The translations under genes were made by a program, and so were the position numbers. From assembly GCF_963975745.1 (NCBI RefSeq), contig NZ_CAXBIB010000002.1, positions 245,201-309,200 on the forward strand: a stretch of DNA of 64,000 bases, given 5' to 3'. The DNA is from Parvibaculum sp963975745 (GTDB taxonomy: Bacteria; Pseudomonadota; Alphaproteobacteria; Parvibaculales; Parvibaculaceae). Of this stretch, positions 9,091 through 17,932 are shown one piece after another (positions within the stretch are counted from its first letter, which is position 1; each line of letters begins with the position of its first letter). The notes beneath the pieces were generated by a model, which did not search any database, was not told where the DNA came from, and saw only the letters and a list, made by a program, of their open reading frames with translations.

Positions 9091-10176
9091 CTAGCACGGT
9101 GGCAGCAAGCGTTTTTCCTGAAACAGACGAAACCACTTTCGGAACATCTCTTCCGTGTCGATCACGTCATGGAAGCCGGCCTTTCGCAGCGCTATGGTCG
9201 AAACGATGGCAGCCGGTACTTCGCGCGCGGCACCATAGGCCATCGTGAAATCCGCATAGTGAAAGGACTCGCCCACAAACGCGTTCATATCCGGCGCGAC
9301 GAGATCGTATTTCCTCTTCACCGCGTCCCAATCGGCTGCGCGCCTCGGCATTTCGGCGCCAAGCGACATGGCCGCATCCGGTCCCGGCTTCATGCCAAGC
9401 GCATCGGCGATGGCAGACCAGACATTCTTCCAGACGAAGACGTCACCATTGGTGATGTTGAAAATCGCGTTCTCCTGCCGGTCGCGGACGCCTGCCCAGG
9501 CGATGGCGTCGGCAAGGAGATCGGCATCGACGGCTTCAAGCACGGACGATGAACCACCTGGATAGCAAAGCGGCCTGCCTTCCTCCTTCAACAGGGCGGC
9601 ATAAACACCGATGGCGGGGATCAGGTTCATTGCCGCGCCGAGCGAAAAACCGAAAACGATCTGCGGACGAAAGATCGTCCAGTGCCAGTCACGGCCTTGT
9701 TGCTTCGTACGGATATAGCTTTCCTGGTCCCAATAAAAATTGGGCTGCTCCTTCAACTCCGAACGGTTTTCGCGGGCGGGCACGGCCAGCGGGCGGACAT
9801 GCGCACCATAGGCCTTGGTCCCCTGCAAGAGCGAAACATGGCGGAGACGCGGCGTCACCTTTTCCAGCGGGTCGAAAAAATTCTCGAGCATGCGCCGGTT
9901 GGTCTCGATCTGATCCGCCTCGAGCCAGCCCGCCACGAGGCCGGGCTTTTCGTAGAGGGCGGCATAGACCACGCGTGTGACATCGGTCATGGCGGACAGC
10001 GTGTCGGCACAGGCGGCACGGTCGGTGAGGTCGAGCGCGACATGACGGGCGCCGAAGGTCTCGAAGGGCTTTCGGCGCGAAACCGCCGTCACCTTGTAAC
10101 CCCGCGTGGCGAAATGCTTCATCGCTGCAAAACCGACAAGTCCCGTGGCGCCCGCAATCAGAACATGTTCCTGCAT
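9091..10176 (-). CDS. PRISE-type SDR (progesterone 5-beta-reductase/iridoid synthase-like)
   Basis: A 361-residue atypical SDR. The N-terminal Rossmann motif is LIAGATGLVGFAAMKHF. The motif NFYWDQESYIR corresponds to the NFYYxxED signature of the progesterone 5-beta-reductase/iridoid synthase-like (PRISE) enoyl reductases, which use the Tyr without the classical YxxxK spacing. Family members reduce the C=C bond of enones with NADPH. GTKAYGAH and TIFRPQIVFGFSLGAAMN are other recognisable segments. It starts after GGGAGG. It is convergent with the kinase gene and downstream of the acyl-CoA dehydrogenase unit, from which a terminator separates it. A role in terpenoid or steroid enone metabolism is inferred from the family. 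Confidence 0.8.
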   Translation of the reverse strand: MQEHVLIAGATGLVGFAAMKHFATRGYKVTAVSRRKPFETFGARHVALDLTDRAACADTLSAMTDVTRVVYAALYEKPGLVAGWLEADQIETNRRMLENFFDPLEKVTPRLRHVSLLQGTKAYGAHVRPLAVPARENRSELKEQPNFYWDQESYIRTKQQGRDWHWTIFRPQIVFGFSLGAAMNLIPAIGVYAALLKEEGRPLCYPGGSSSVLEAVDADLLADAIAWAGVRDRQENAIFNITNGDVFVWKNVWSAIADALGMKPGPDAAMSLGAEMPRRAADWDAVKRKYDLVAPDMNAFVGESFHYADFTMAYGAAREVPAAIVSTIALRKAGFHDVIDTEEMFRKWFRLFQEKRLLPPC

Positions 10177-10248
10177 GCTTCCCTCCTGTTGCCGATGTCC
10201 GTGCCGAGCCTAGGCGCAGGAGCGGGGTGCGGTCAAAAAGCACCAAAG

Positions 10249-10273
10249 AAAAAGGCCGCTCCGGGGAGCGGCC
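10249..10273 (-). terminator. Rho-independent terminator for the acyl-CoA dehydrogenase pair
   Basis: Read on the minus strand, a GGCCGCTC / GAGCGGCC stem with a 4-9 bp GC core is followed by a T-rich tract (TTTTTCTTT). It lies about 25 bp beyond the stop codon of the dehydrogenase at 10298. Confidence 0.8.
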
Positions 10274-10297
10274 TTGATCGTTTCGGTCCGATGCCAG

Positions 10298-11428
10298 TTA
10301 CGCGGCTTCGGAATAGCGCTTCAGCTGATAATCGACATTCCCGAACTGGGTGTCGATCATGGTCAGGCGCTTGAAGTAGTGGCCGACATTGAGTTCGTCG
10401 GTCATGCCCATGCCACCGTGAAGCTGCACGGCCTGCTGGCCGACGAAGCGGCCCGCCTTGCCGATCTGCACCTTGGCACCGGCCGCCGCCTTGACGCGTT
10501 CGGCCTCGCTTTCGGCGAGCTTCAGGTTGACCATGTAGGTCATCGACACCGACTGCTCGTGGGCCATGAACATGTCGACCATGCGGTGCTGCAGAACCTG
10601 GAACTTGCCGATGGGGACACCGAACTGCTTGCGCGTCTTGCAGTATTCGACGGTGGCCGTATTGAGTTCCTTCATGCAGCCGATGGCTTCGGCCGAGAGT
10701 GCCGCGATCGCCTCGTCGGTGATCTTCTCGACGAGCGGCAAACCTTTGCCCTCGGCACCGATCAGCGCGTCGGCGCCGACCTTGACGTTCTCGAAAGTGA
10801 TTTCCGAGGCGCGGCGCCCATCGACCGTCGGGTAGTCGCGAGCCGAAACGCCGGCTGCCGACTTGTCGACGATGAAGACAGAAACACCGTCGCGGTCACG
10901 CTGGCCACCGGAGGTGCGCGCCGTCATGATCAGTTTCTGGGCCCAGGGGGCGCCCAGCACCACGGCCTTGTAGCCATTGATCGTGTAGCCCGCGCCGTCC
11001 TTCTTCGCAGTCGTGGTCAGATCGGCCAGATTGTAGCGGCCTTGCGGTTCGGCATAGGCGAAGGCCCAGACCGTCTCACCGCCGATAATGCCAGGAATAT
11101 GCGCTTCCTGCTGCTCTTTCGACCCGCCCTCGCGGAGGAAACCACCCGCGATCACGACCGTTTCGACATAAGGCTCGATCACAAGATGACGGCCAAACTC
11201 TTCCATGATGATCATGTTCTCGATGGCGCCGCCGCCAAGGCCGCCGAGCTCCTCGGAGAAGGGCGCGGCCAGCAGGCCGAGTTCGGCAAACTGCGCCCAG
11301 ATTTCCGGGCGCCAGCCTTCGGCCGTCTTCGTCACCTTGCGGCGCGTGTCGAAGTCGTATTTGTCGGCAAGCAGGCTCTGCACCGTGTTGCGCAGCAGCG
11401 TCTGTTCCTCTGTGAACGAAAAATCCAT
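10298..11428 (-). CDS. Acyl-CoA dehydrogenase, small-subunit (PimD/ChsE-like) type
   Basis: A 376-residue ACAD. The N-terminal domain is MDFSFTEEQTLLRNTVQSLL. A degenerate mid-domain (WAFAYAEPQGRYNLADL) stands in place of the canonical xTExxxGSD flavin motif. The C-terminal domain has QLHGGMGMTDELNVGHYF. This divergence, and the adjacent large-type subunit 39 bp upstream on the same strand, match the heteromeric alpha2beta2 dehydrogenases (pimeloyl-CoA and cholesterol side-chain ChsE types) in which FAD sites are built from two subunits. Substrates are probably long, bulky or dicarboxylic acyl-CoAs. It ends just before a strong terminator. Confidence 0.87.
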   Translation of the reverse strand: MDFSFTEEQTLLRNTVQSLLADKYDFDTRRKVTKTAEGWRPEIWAQFAELGLLAAPFSEELGGLGGGAIENMIIMEEFGRHLVIEPYVETVVIAGGFLREGGSKEQQEAHIPGIIGGETVWAFAYAEPQGRYNLADLTTTAKKDGAGYTINGYKAVVLGAPWAQKLIMTARTSGGQRDRDGVSVFIVDKSAAGVSARDYPTVDGRRASEITFENVKVGADALIGAEGKGLPLVEKITDEAIAALSAEAIGCMKELNTATVEYCKTRKQFGVPIGKFQVLQHRMVDMFMAHEQSVSMTYMVNLKLAESEAERVKAAAGAKVQIGKAGRFVGQQAVQLHGGMGMTDELNVGHYFKRLTMIDTQFGNVDYQLKRYSEAA

Positions 11429-11467
11429 CTCGTGACCTTCCCCTTGATGTTCTTGCGTTCCGAAGCC

Positions 11468-12664
11468 TCAGAGGCCCAGAACCATTTTTGCGATGATGTT
11501 GTGCTGGATCTCGTTCGATCCGCCATAGATCGAGGTCTTGCGCATGTTGAAATAATCCTGCGCGGTGCCGGTACTGTAATCCGGACCGGGAACGAATTCG
11601 TTGCCGGTGACTTCCATGCGCGGCGCCTGAACCAGTGCGTAATTGCCGACCGCTTCAACCGCCAGTTCCGTGATGCGCTGCTGGATTTCGGTGCCCTTGA
11701 TCTTCAGGATCGAGGCCTCGGGACCAGGCCCCCTGCCCTTGCTCTCGGCGGCCAGCGTGCGCAGTTCCGTCACTTCGAGCGCCGAGAGGTCGATTTCGAG
11801 TTCGGCGACCTTGCGCGAGAACTCATCGGTCTTCATCAGCGGCGCGCCGTCGATCAACTCGGCGTTGGCAATGTTCTTCAGACGTTCGATGGCCTTCTTC
11901 GAACGCGCCACGCCGGCGATGCCGGAGCGCTCGTTGCCGAGCAGGAACTTGGCATAGGTCCAGCCCTTGTTCTCCTCGCCGATCAGATTTTCGACCGGCA
12001 CCTTGACGTCTTCGAGGAAGACCTCGTTGACCTCGTGCGAGCCGTCCATCGTGATGATCGGACGCACGGTGATGCCCGGCGTCTTCATGTCGATCAGCAG
12101 AAAGGAAATGCCTTCCTGTGCCTTGACGTTCGGATCGGTGCGGACGAGACAGAACATCCAGTCGGCGAACTGCGCCAGCGTCGTCCATGTCTTGCCGCCA
12201 TTGACGATGTAGTGGTCGCCCTCGCGTACCGCCTTGGTCCGCAGGCTGGCAAGGTCGGAACCCGAACCGGGCTCGGAATAGCCCTGACACCACCAGTCGT
12301 CGCCCGAGAGAATGCCGGGCAGGAAGCGCTTCTTCTGTTCCTCGTTGCCGAAGGTGTAGATCACGGGACCGACCATCGAGAGACCGAAGGGCAGGAGCGG
12401 CGAGGTTTCGGCACGCGCATTTTCCTCATTCCAGATATAGCGCTGCGTGATCGTCCAGCCGGTACCGCCATATTCGACCGGCCAGTGCGGGACGATCCAG
12501 CCCTTCTTGTAGAGGATGCGATGCCAGCGGAGGATATCTTCCTTCGACATTTCGCCGCGCGAACGGCGGGCACCGCCCCTCAGTTCCTGCGGGTAGTTGC
12601 TGGCAATGAACTCGCGAACCTCGTCGCGAAAGGCGAGTTCTTCGGGGGAAAAGCGCATATCCAT
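11468..12664 (-). CDS. Acyl-CoA dehydrogenase, large-subunit (PimC/ChsE-like) type
   Basis: A 398-residue flavoprotein. The start is fixed at the ATG at 12664 by a perfect GGAGGT 7 bp upstream; the frame could open five codons earlier at a TTG inside that Shine-Dalgarno. Motifs: MDMRFSPEELAFRDEVREFI, WCQGYSEPGSGSDLASLRT and SIYGGSNEIQHNIIAKMVLGL. The catalytic Glu of IYEGT is Gly here. It resembles the dehydrogenase at 4891 and is paired with the small subunit at 10298, so the two probably form one heteromeric enzyme. It is the first gene of its unit; the preceding 230 bp up to cobT hold no gene. Confidence 0.88.
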   Translation of the reverse strand: MDMRFSPEELAFRDEVREFIASNYPQELRGGARRSRGEMSKEDILRWHRILYKKGWIVPHWPVEYGGTGWTITQRYIWNEENARAETSPLLPFGLSMVGPVIYTFGNEEQKKRFLPGILSGDDWWCQGYSEPGSGSDLASLRTKAVREGDHYIVNGGKTWTTLAQFADWMFCLVRTDPNVKAQEGISFLLIDMKTPGITVRPIITMDGSHEVNEVFLEDVKVPVENLIGEENKGWTYAKFLLGNERSGIAGVARSKKAIERLKNIANAELIDGAPLMKTDEFSRKVAELEIDLSALEVTELRTLAAESKGRGPGPEASILKIKGTEIQQRITELAVEAVGNYALVQAPRMEVTGNEFVPGPDYSTGTAQDYFNMRKTSIYGGSNEIQHNIIAKMVLGL

Positions 12665-12898
12665 AGAGTCGACCTCCAAAGTGGCAGCGCGCGGGCGGTC
12701 TCTGCCCCCCGCGCTTCACGCCGGCCTAATGTTTTCCTGGTCCGGTGCCGCCCGTCCGGGGGACCAAGCCCCCGTCGATCCCGCGTGCCGAGACGCCATT
12801 TTGGCGGTGATAATAGTCCCAAAGGTCCCTGTTGCAAGGGCAGGGGCTCCTATGCGGCGATCGGGGCGCTGTTCGGTTTTGAACGGTGACACAAGCCT

Positions 12899-13903
12899 TC
12901 ATGGGCTCCAGCGCTGCGACCGCGTCGCCATGCCGCAATGGATCGCGGCAGCGGATCTGACCAGGGCGATGGCAAGCGCGGCGCCGGCCCCCTCTTCCGA
13001 GGTCAGCCCCGTCCGGAGCAGCGGCTCCTTGCCGAGTTCCTCCAACAATCGCGCATGGGCCGGTTCCCCCGAGCAATGGGCCGCAAGGCAATGATCGAGC
13101 GCGCCGGGCTTCAGCCTGTGCAGCACGGCCGCTGCCGTGCAGACCACGAAACCGTCGAGCAGGACGGGGATGCGCTGGTAGCGGGCGGCGAGTATCGCGC
13201 CGGCGATGGCTGCAAATTCACGACCGCCGACGCGGCGCAGCGCTTCCAGCGGATCGGCGAGATGCCCCTCATGCGTGGCAAGCGCCGCGGCGACGGCGCC
13301 GCTCGCGAAATCGGAATCATCCGTCCGGTCTGCCGGTCTGCCGCCGAAAAGAGCCGCCGCGAGCGCGGCGGCAGCGACGCGTCCGCCCTCGCCCGCCGCG
13401 CCGATACAGAGGAGGTCGGTGCCGCCGGCAATCGCCTCCATGCCGAAGGCCATGGTAGCCGCGCAGGCCGCTTCGGAGAGCGCCGCCTCAGTGCGGATGT
13501 CGGGCACGGGCATGTCGAGCGCGAGGTCGAAGACCTTGAGGCCTGCTTCGGCCTGCAGCGCTACCTGATTCACGGCCGCGCCTCCGGCCGCAAAGAGCTC
13601 GACGAGACGATGGGTTGCATGTGCGTCAGCACCGGGTATGTCGGCGGCAATGCCGTGCGTCGCGGCGAAGATCGCGACAAGCGGGCGCGTGACGGCGGGT
13701 TTCGGGTTGGCTTGCCAGGCGGCCATCCATTCGGCGATGTCGGCGAGGCGGCCGAGCGAACCCTCGGGCACTGCGAGATCGCGCGTTCGCGCCCGCGCCG
13801 TGGCGCGCGCCGCCTCATCCGCTTGCGGCAGGCCGGCCAGCAGGTTGCGGATGTCGTCGAAAGGCAGGCCGGTGGCGGCGCGGGTCATGTTTGAACTCGC
13901 CAT
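12899..13903 (-). CDS. cobT: Nicotinate-nucleotide--dimethylbenzimidazole phosphoribosyltransferase
   Basis: About 334 residues from the ATG at 13903 (another ATG lies 15 bases later; the longer frame to 13939 has no better signal). Recognisable family segments: RTRDLAVPEGSLGRLADIAEW, AIFAATHGIA, the GEGG of CIGAAGEGGRVAAAAL and LLDGFVVCTAAAVL. The catalytic Glu of this family lies near the C-terminus in the LTSEEGAGAALAI stretch, which is present. It transfers the phosphoribosyl group from nicotinate mononucleotide to the lower-ligand base in the nucleotide-loop step of cobalamin assembly. It is divergent from the DUF1289 gene and near cobA, a small cobalamin neighbourhood. Confidence 0.9.
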   Translation of the reverse strand: MASSNMTRAATGLPFDDIRNLLAGLPQADEAARATARARTRDLAVPEGSLGRLADIAEWMAAWQANPKPAVTRPLVAIFAATHGIAADIPGADAHATHRLVELFAAGGAAVNQVALQAEAGLKVFDLALDMPVPDIRTEAALSEAACAATMAFGMEAIAGGTDLLCIGAAGEGGRVAAAALAAALFGGRPADRTDDSDFASGAVAAALATHEGHLADPLEALRRVGGREFAAIAGAILAARYQRIPVLLDGFVVCTAAAVLHRLKPGALDHCLAAHCSGEPAHARLLEELGKEPLLRTGLTSEEGAGAALAIALVRSAAAIHCGMATRSQRWSP

Positions 13904-13965
13904 GGGAAATCGGTTCGTCCGCTCTATACTCCGTCGCATCGTCGCCCGGAACCCGGAAAAGCCGT

Positions 13966-14202
13966 TTGACCTATTCGAAGCCGATCAAAAGCCCTTGCCT
14001 CAGCATCTGCGCCGTCGACGGCCGCGCCAATGCCTGTGTCGGGTGCGGGCGGACGCTGAAGGAGATCGCCGGCTGGTCGCGCATGAGCGACGGCGAGCGC
14101 GACACCGTGTTGCGCGCCCTTCCGGCGCGCATCGCGGCGCTGGGCGAGAAGGCGACGGCACCCGAAGAGGCGCTCGCGAAGATCGCCGCCGCGCTCGACT
14201 AG
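13966..14202 (+). CDS. DUF1289 family small protein
   Basis: The core SPCLSICAVDGRANACVGCG followed by RTLKEIAGWSRMSDGERDTVL is the DUF1289 signature: four Cys that probably bind a metal, then an RTxxEIxxW helix. Most members are 60-80 residues, so the TTG at 13966 (78 residues) is preferred. An ATG at 13891 in frame would give 103 residues but would overlap the start of cobT. The function is unknown. Genes of this family are often found beside tRNA-modification or core metabolic genes. Divergent transcription from cobT suggests a shared control region of under 70 bp. Confidence 0.75.
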   Translation: MTYSKPIKSPCLSICAVDGRANACVGCGRTLKEIAGWSRMSDGERDTVLRALPARIAALGEKATAPEEALAKIAAALD

Positions 14203-14609
14203 AAATACGCCACGCACGCAACGAAGGCCCCGTGACGCGATCCTTCCGGGGTTTCGGCACGCAACAGAAAGAAGGATGCGCGGGGCGCATATTGAACTCG
14301 ACCGCACATGTTTCATGTGACATGTGGCACATGCAAGAGGCGGCTTCGTGCCCGCCCCGCGCGTTGCGGATTTATGGTCCGAGCAACCATCCATGACATC
14401 CAGCCGCTTTTATCGGCGGTGGCGCCCCCGGGTCGTAGTGCCCGGCTCACTCCTCGGTCCTCCCGGGGAACGTGGTCTGGCACCACAATCCGCGGGACCG
14501 CAACCCCCTCTCCACGCATTCGGCCAGTCCGGACGCGCCCTTCGGTGGAGCGAGATGAACCTAATATGGGGGCGGTTTGAGGGGTGGAGATAAGTTTTTT
14601 TCGGGGTGG
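14203..14609. other. Gene-free 407-bp stretch between DUF1289 and cobA
   Basis: No credible coding sequence is seen. It holds the palindrome CATGTGACATG at 14314-14324, set in a run of CATGT-type words (14306-14333), a GC-rich structured segment at 14421-14540 described separately, and a 12-codon reading frame (14555-14593) preceded by GGTGGAG that may be chance. A seven-T run lies at 14595-14601. Confidence 0.5.
14421..14540 (+). ncRNA. Cobalamin-riboswitch-like element (shortened, orphan orientation)
   Basis: In order on the plus strand are pieces that match the cobalamin riboswitch consensus. GTGCCCGG can pair with CCGGGGAAC. GGGGAA corresponds to the conserved GGGAA. A hairpin GTGGT/ACCAC is followed by AATCC, then GCGGGACCGCAAC corresponds to GCxGxCCCGCAAC. 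Finally CCAGTCCGGACGCGCCC resembles the B12 box AGYCxGGAGACCxGCC, with mismatches in its second half. The peripheral P4-P6 region with GCCACTG and GGGAAG is absent, so this would be a short variant. It lies between cobT and cobA but reads toward the 3' end of the oppositely oriented cobA. Moderate to low confidence without a covariance search. Confidence 0.4.
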
Positions 14610-15518
14610 TCAGCCCACGTCCTTTTTCGCGCGGGCGTTGAGCGGATCGCGCTTCAGAATGCGGCCTTCCAGCGCCCCGAGCCAGTCGAGGCCTTCGCGC
14701 AGGCGCACCACATCGCCGATGACGATGATGGCGGGGGCCTTGAAGTTCGCGCGGGCGACATCTACCGCCGCGGTACCGAGCGTCGTTTCGAGAACCTGCT
14801 GGTCCTTCAGCGTCGCGTTGCGGACCAGGGCCACCGGCTCATCGGCGCAGCGGCCGTTTTCGATCAGCAGTTTCGAAATCGCGCCGAGATGCGAGAGCGC
14901 CATGTAGAGAACGATGACCGGCGAGCCTTTGGCGATCGACGGCCAGTCGAGATTTTCGGGTACCGCGCCGCCCGCCATGTGGCCGGTGACAAAGGTCACC
15001 GCGTGGTTGATGTCGCGATGCGTGACCGGGATGCCGGCATAGCCGAGGCCGCCGACGCCGGCGGTGACGCCCGGCACAAGGCGGAAGGGAACGCCCGCAT
15101 CGACCAGCGCCAGGGCTTCCTCGCCGCCGCGGCCGAAGACGAAGGGATCGCCGCCCTTCAGGCGCAGCACGCGCTTGCCGGCCCGTGCCAGCTCGATGAG
15201 CCGCGCCGAGATGTCGCGCTGTTTCGGGCTCGGCTTGCCGCCGCGCTTGCCGGAATATTCAAGCTTCGCGCGGGGATCCGCGAATTGCAGCACGGTCTCG
15301 TCAACCAGCGCGTCATAGACGACGACATCGGCCTGTTTCAGCGCATTGAGCGCATGAAGCGTCAGCAGGCCCGGATCGCCCGGACCCGCGCCGACCAGCC
15401 ACACCCAGCCCGGCTCGAAAGCCGGCAGCGCCAGCGTCGAGACGGCTTCGTCCGCGACATCCGGCACCCGCTTCGCTTTCCGGTTCCCGGTCAGGGATAT
15501 GACTTTGTGCCCGGTCAT
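14610..15518 (-). CDS. cobA: Uroporphyrinogen-III C-methyltransferase (SUMT)
   Basis: A 302-residue tetrapyrrole methylase. Motifs: VWLVGAGPGDPGLLTLHAL (SAM-binding N-terminal loop), VVYDALVD, LRLKGGDPFVFGRGGEE, RLVPGVTAGVGGLGYAGIPVTHRD and FVTGHM. These are characteristic of SUMT rather than the CbiF/CobM-type methylases. It converts uroporphyrinogen III to precorrin-2 with two SAM. It stands alone without a fused CysG N-terminal domain. That and the nearby cobT point to cobalamin rather than sirohaem supply, although the precursor is shared. It starts at the ATG at 15518 and is divergent from the protease gene at 15641. Confidence 0.9.
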   Translation of the reverse strand: MTGHKVISLTGNRKAKRVPDVADEAVSTLALPAFEPGWVWLVGAGPGDPGLLTLHALNALKQADVVVYDALVDETVLQFADPRAKLEYSGKRGGKPSPKQRDISARLIELARAGKRVLRLKGGDPFVFGRGGEEALALVDAGVPFRLVPGVTAGVGGLGYAGIPVTHRDINHAVTFVTGHMAGGAVPENLDWPSIAKGSPVIVLYMALSHLGAISKLLIENGRCADEPVALVRNATLKDQQVLETTLGTAAVDVARANFKAPAIIVIGDVVRLREGLDWLGALEGRILKRDPLNARAKKDVG

Positions 15519-15640
15519 TTCACTTAATTTTTTCGGTGTTTATCTTTCAAGGCAACCATAGCATGTAAATAAGAGCTTGTCGCGATCGTGCCAAGGCCGG
15601 GATTACGGATTTCTCACACAATCCGCCCTACATTAGGACC

Positions 15641-16336
15641 ATGAGACAGAACAACTGGACATGGGCGGCGCTGCTGCTTCTGGCGCTGGTGGCGCTGCTG
15701 CTGTTCCTCAACAGCCGCTTTCCCGGCGCACTGGACAGCGAGGACGCGCAGATGCGGCTGGTGCACAGCCTGCTGCTGCTGGCGCTGGTGGGCGGCAGCC
15801 TGGTGCTGGGCTGGCGCGAGCGGGCCGGCCTCGCGCTCAAGCAGGCGCTGATCTGGATCGCCATCGCGATGGCGCTCGTCGTCGGGTACAGCTACAGCGA
15901 CGTCTTCATGGATATGGGCGACCGCACGCGCACGGCGCTGGTGCCGACGGTGCCGGTCGAGAGCGAGCCCGGCACGGCCTATCTGTCGCGCAATCTCTCC
16001 GGACATTTCCATGCCGACGGGCTGGTCAACGGGACGCATGTGCGGTTCATGGTCGATACCGGCGCCAGCGACATTGCGCTCAGCGCCTCGGATGCGCAGC
16101 GCATCGGGCTTGACCTCAACAGTCTGCGCTACACCACGCCCTATCAGACGGCCAATGGCACGATTTACGCGGCGCGCCTGACACTCGACGAAGTCAGTAT
16201 CGGCGCAATCCGGCTCAACAACGTCACCGCCTCTGTCTCCCGCGAAGGGCTCGGCCAGTCGCTGCTGGGGATGAGCTTCCTCGGACGGCTATCGTCGGTC
16301 GAGGTCCGGGGCGAACGGCTTGTCCTGCGCGAATAG
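15641..16336 (+). CDS. Membrane-anchored retropepsin-like aspartic protease (TIGR02281/clan AA)
   Basis: 231 residues. Three hydrophobic segments occupy the first about 85 residues (LLLLALVALLLFL, LVHSLLLLALVGGSLVLGW, ALIWIAIAMALVVGY). A single-lobed retropepsin-like domain follows, with the catalytic motif FMVDTGASDIALS (Asp in DTGAS) and the later hydrophobic-Gly signature LLGMSFLGRL. Such proteins work as homodimers like viral proteases; in alphaproteobacteria the domain faces the periplasm. The substrate is unknown. It is followed by the phosphohexomutase 65 bp downstream, but an operon is not certain. Confidence 0.85.
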   Translation: MRQNNWTWAALLLLALVALLLFLNSRFPGALDSEDAQMRLVHSLLLLALVGGSLVLGWRERAGLALKQALIWIAIAMALVVGYSYSDVFMDMGDRTRTALVPTVPVESEPGTAYLSRNLSGHFHADGLVNGTHVRFMVDTGASDIALSASDAQRIGLDLNSLRYTTPYQTANGTIYAARLTLDEVSIGAIRLNNVTASVSREGLGQSLLGMSFLGRLSSVEVRGERLVLRE

Positions 16337-16401
16337 CGGGGCTGCATGCGCGGCCAAAGCCCGCTATAACCGCCGCCAGCACCCTGTCTCCCGGAGAGAT
16401 C

Positions 16402-17901
16402 ATGCCCCTGAAGCCGCGCGCCGACCTCAAACCCAACACGATCGAATTCGAGAACCTGGCGCTCGTTTCGCCCAACGGTTTTCGCGAGTATGACGCGCGC
16501 TGGCTGTTCGAGAAGGAAATCAACCTCGTCGGCATCCAGGCGCTGGGGCTCGGGCTCGGGACGCTGATCCATGAGATGGGTGTCAGCCCCCGGATCGCCG
16601 TCGGCCACGATTTCCGCTCCTATTCGGTGTCGATCAAGCAGGCACTGGTCATCGGCCTGATGGAAGCGGGCTGCGAGGTTCACGATATCGGGCTGGCGCT
16701 TTCACCCGTCGCCTATTTCGCGCAGTTCGCGCTCGATGTGCCCTGCGTCGCCATGGTGACGGCGAGCCACAACGAGAACGGCTGGACCGGCGTCAAGATG
16801 GGGGCGCAGCGTCCGCTGACCTTCGGGCCCGACGAAATGACGCGGCTGAAGGAGATCGTGCTGGGCGGCCTCGGGCGCGCGCGCGACGGCGGACGATATA
16901 TCCGCGTGGGCGACATGGCGGACCGCTACATTGCCGATCTCACCAACCGGCCAAAACTGAAGCGCAAGCTGAAAGTCGTCGCGGCCTGCGGCAACGGCAC
17001 GGCGGGCGCCTTCGCGCCACAGGTGCTGGCGGGGATCGGCGCCGAAGTGATCCCACTCGATTGCGAACTCGACTGGACGTTCCCGCGCTATAATCCAAAT
17101 CCGGAAGACATGGAAATGCTCCATGCACTCAGGGACAAGGTGCTGGAGACGGGTGCCGATGTGGGCCTCGGCTTCGACGGCGATGGCGACCGCTGCGGCG
17201 TCGTGGACAATACGGGCGAGGAGATTTTCGCCGACAAGGTGGGCGTGATGCTGGCGCGCGATCTCTCCGCGCAATACCCGAACGCGCAATTCGTGGTCGA
17301 CGTCAAGTCGACCGGACTGTTCCTCACCGATCCGGTGCTGATCGCCAATGGCGCCAAGACCGACTACTGGAAGACCGGACATTCCTATATCAAGCGGCGC
17401 GCCCACGAACTCGATGCGCTTGTGGGCTTCGAGAAATCCGGACATTATTTCTTCAATCCGCCGATCGGCCGCGGCTATGACGATGGCCTCGTTTCCGCCA
17501 TCGCCATTTGCGACATGCTGGACCGCAATCCGGGAAAGACGATGTCGGATCTGCGCGAGGCGCTGCCGAAGACATGGGGCTCGCCCACCATGTCGCCTCA
17601 TTGTCCGGACGAGAAGAAATATGAAGTCGTGGAGCGGATGGTGAAGCTTTTCGAGGAAATGGAAACGAAGGGCGACAAGCTGCTCGGACAGACGATCCGC
17701 GACGTGGTGACAGTGAACGGCGTACGCGTGACGGTGGAAGACGGGACATGGGGACTCGTGCGCGCTTCGTCGAACAAGCCGGGCCTTGTGGTGGTCGTCG
17801 AAAGTCCGGCTTCGGAAGCGAACATGCGGGCGATGTTCGCCGAGATCGACAAGCACCTCTCGGCACAGCCGGAAGTCGGCGAATACGATCAGAAGATTTG
17901 A
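16402..17901 (+). CDS. Phosphomannomutase/phosphoglucomutase
   Basis: A 499-residue alpha-D-phosphohexomutase. The active-site phosphoserine loop is VTASHNENGWTG, the metal-binding loop FDGDGDRCGVVD, the sugar-binding loop GFEKSGHYFF, and the C-terminal phosphate-binding loop has RASSNKPGLVVVVES. It interconverts hexose 6- and 1-phosphates and would supply mannose-1-P or glucose-1-P for nucleotide sugars used in LPS and the capsule system at 30-43 kb (inference). It is preceded by CCCGGAGAG close to the ATG. An esterase gene follows 31 bp downstream. Confidence 0.88.
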   Translation: MPLKPRADLKPNTIEFENLALVSPNGFREYDARWLFEKEINLVGIQALGLGLGTLIHEMGVSPRIAVGHDFRSYSVSIKQALVIGLMEAGCEVHDIGLALSPVAYFAQFALDVPCVAMVTASHNENGWTGVKMGAQRPLTFGPDEMTRLKEIVLGGLGRARDGGRYIRVGDMADRYIADLTNRPKLKRKLKVVAACGNGTAGAFAPQVLAGIGAEVIPLDCELDWTFPRYNPNPEDMEMLHALRDKVLETGADVGLGFDGDGDRCGVVDNTGEEIFADKVGVMLARDLSAQYPNAQFVVDVKSTGLFLTDPVLIANGAKTDYWKTGHSYIKRRAHELDALVGFEKSGHYFFNPPIGRGYDDGLVSAIAICDMLDRNPGKTMSDLREALPKTWGSPTMSPHCPDEKKYEVVERMVKLFEEMETKGDKLLGQTIRDVVTVNGVRVTVEDGTWGLVRASSNKPGLVVVVESPASEANMRAMFAEIDKHLSAQPEVGEYDQKI

Positions 17902-17932
17902 AGGCGCCAGCCACCTTACAAGGGGCGCATAG

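Noticed and set aside
10274..12889. An 871-codon open frame on the plus strand across the acyl-CoA dehydrogenase pair
   Set aside because: It lies antisense to two clear dehydrogenase genes, has His/Arg/Asp-rich shadow composition and no domain. High GC produces such frames.
14555..14593. A 12-codon leader-peptide-like frame after the riboswitch-like element
   Set aside because: It has a possible ribosome site but no downstream gene on that strand and no codon pattern that would serve attenuation, so it is most likely chance.
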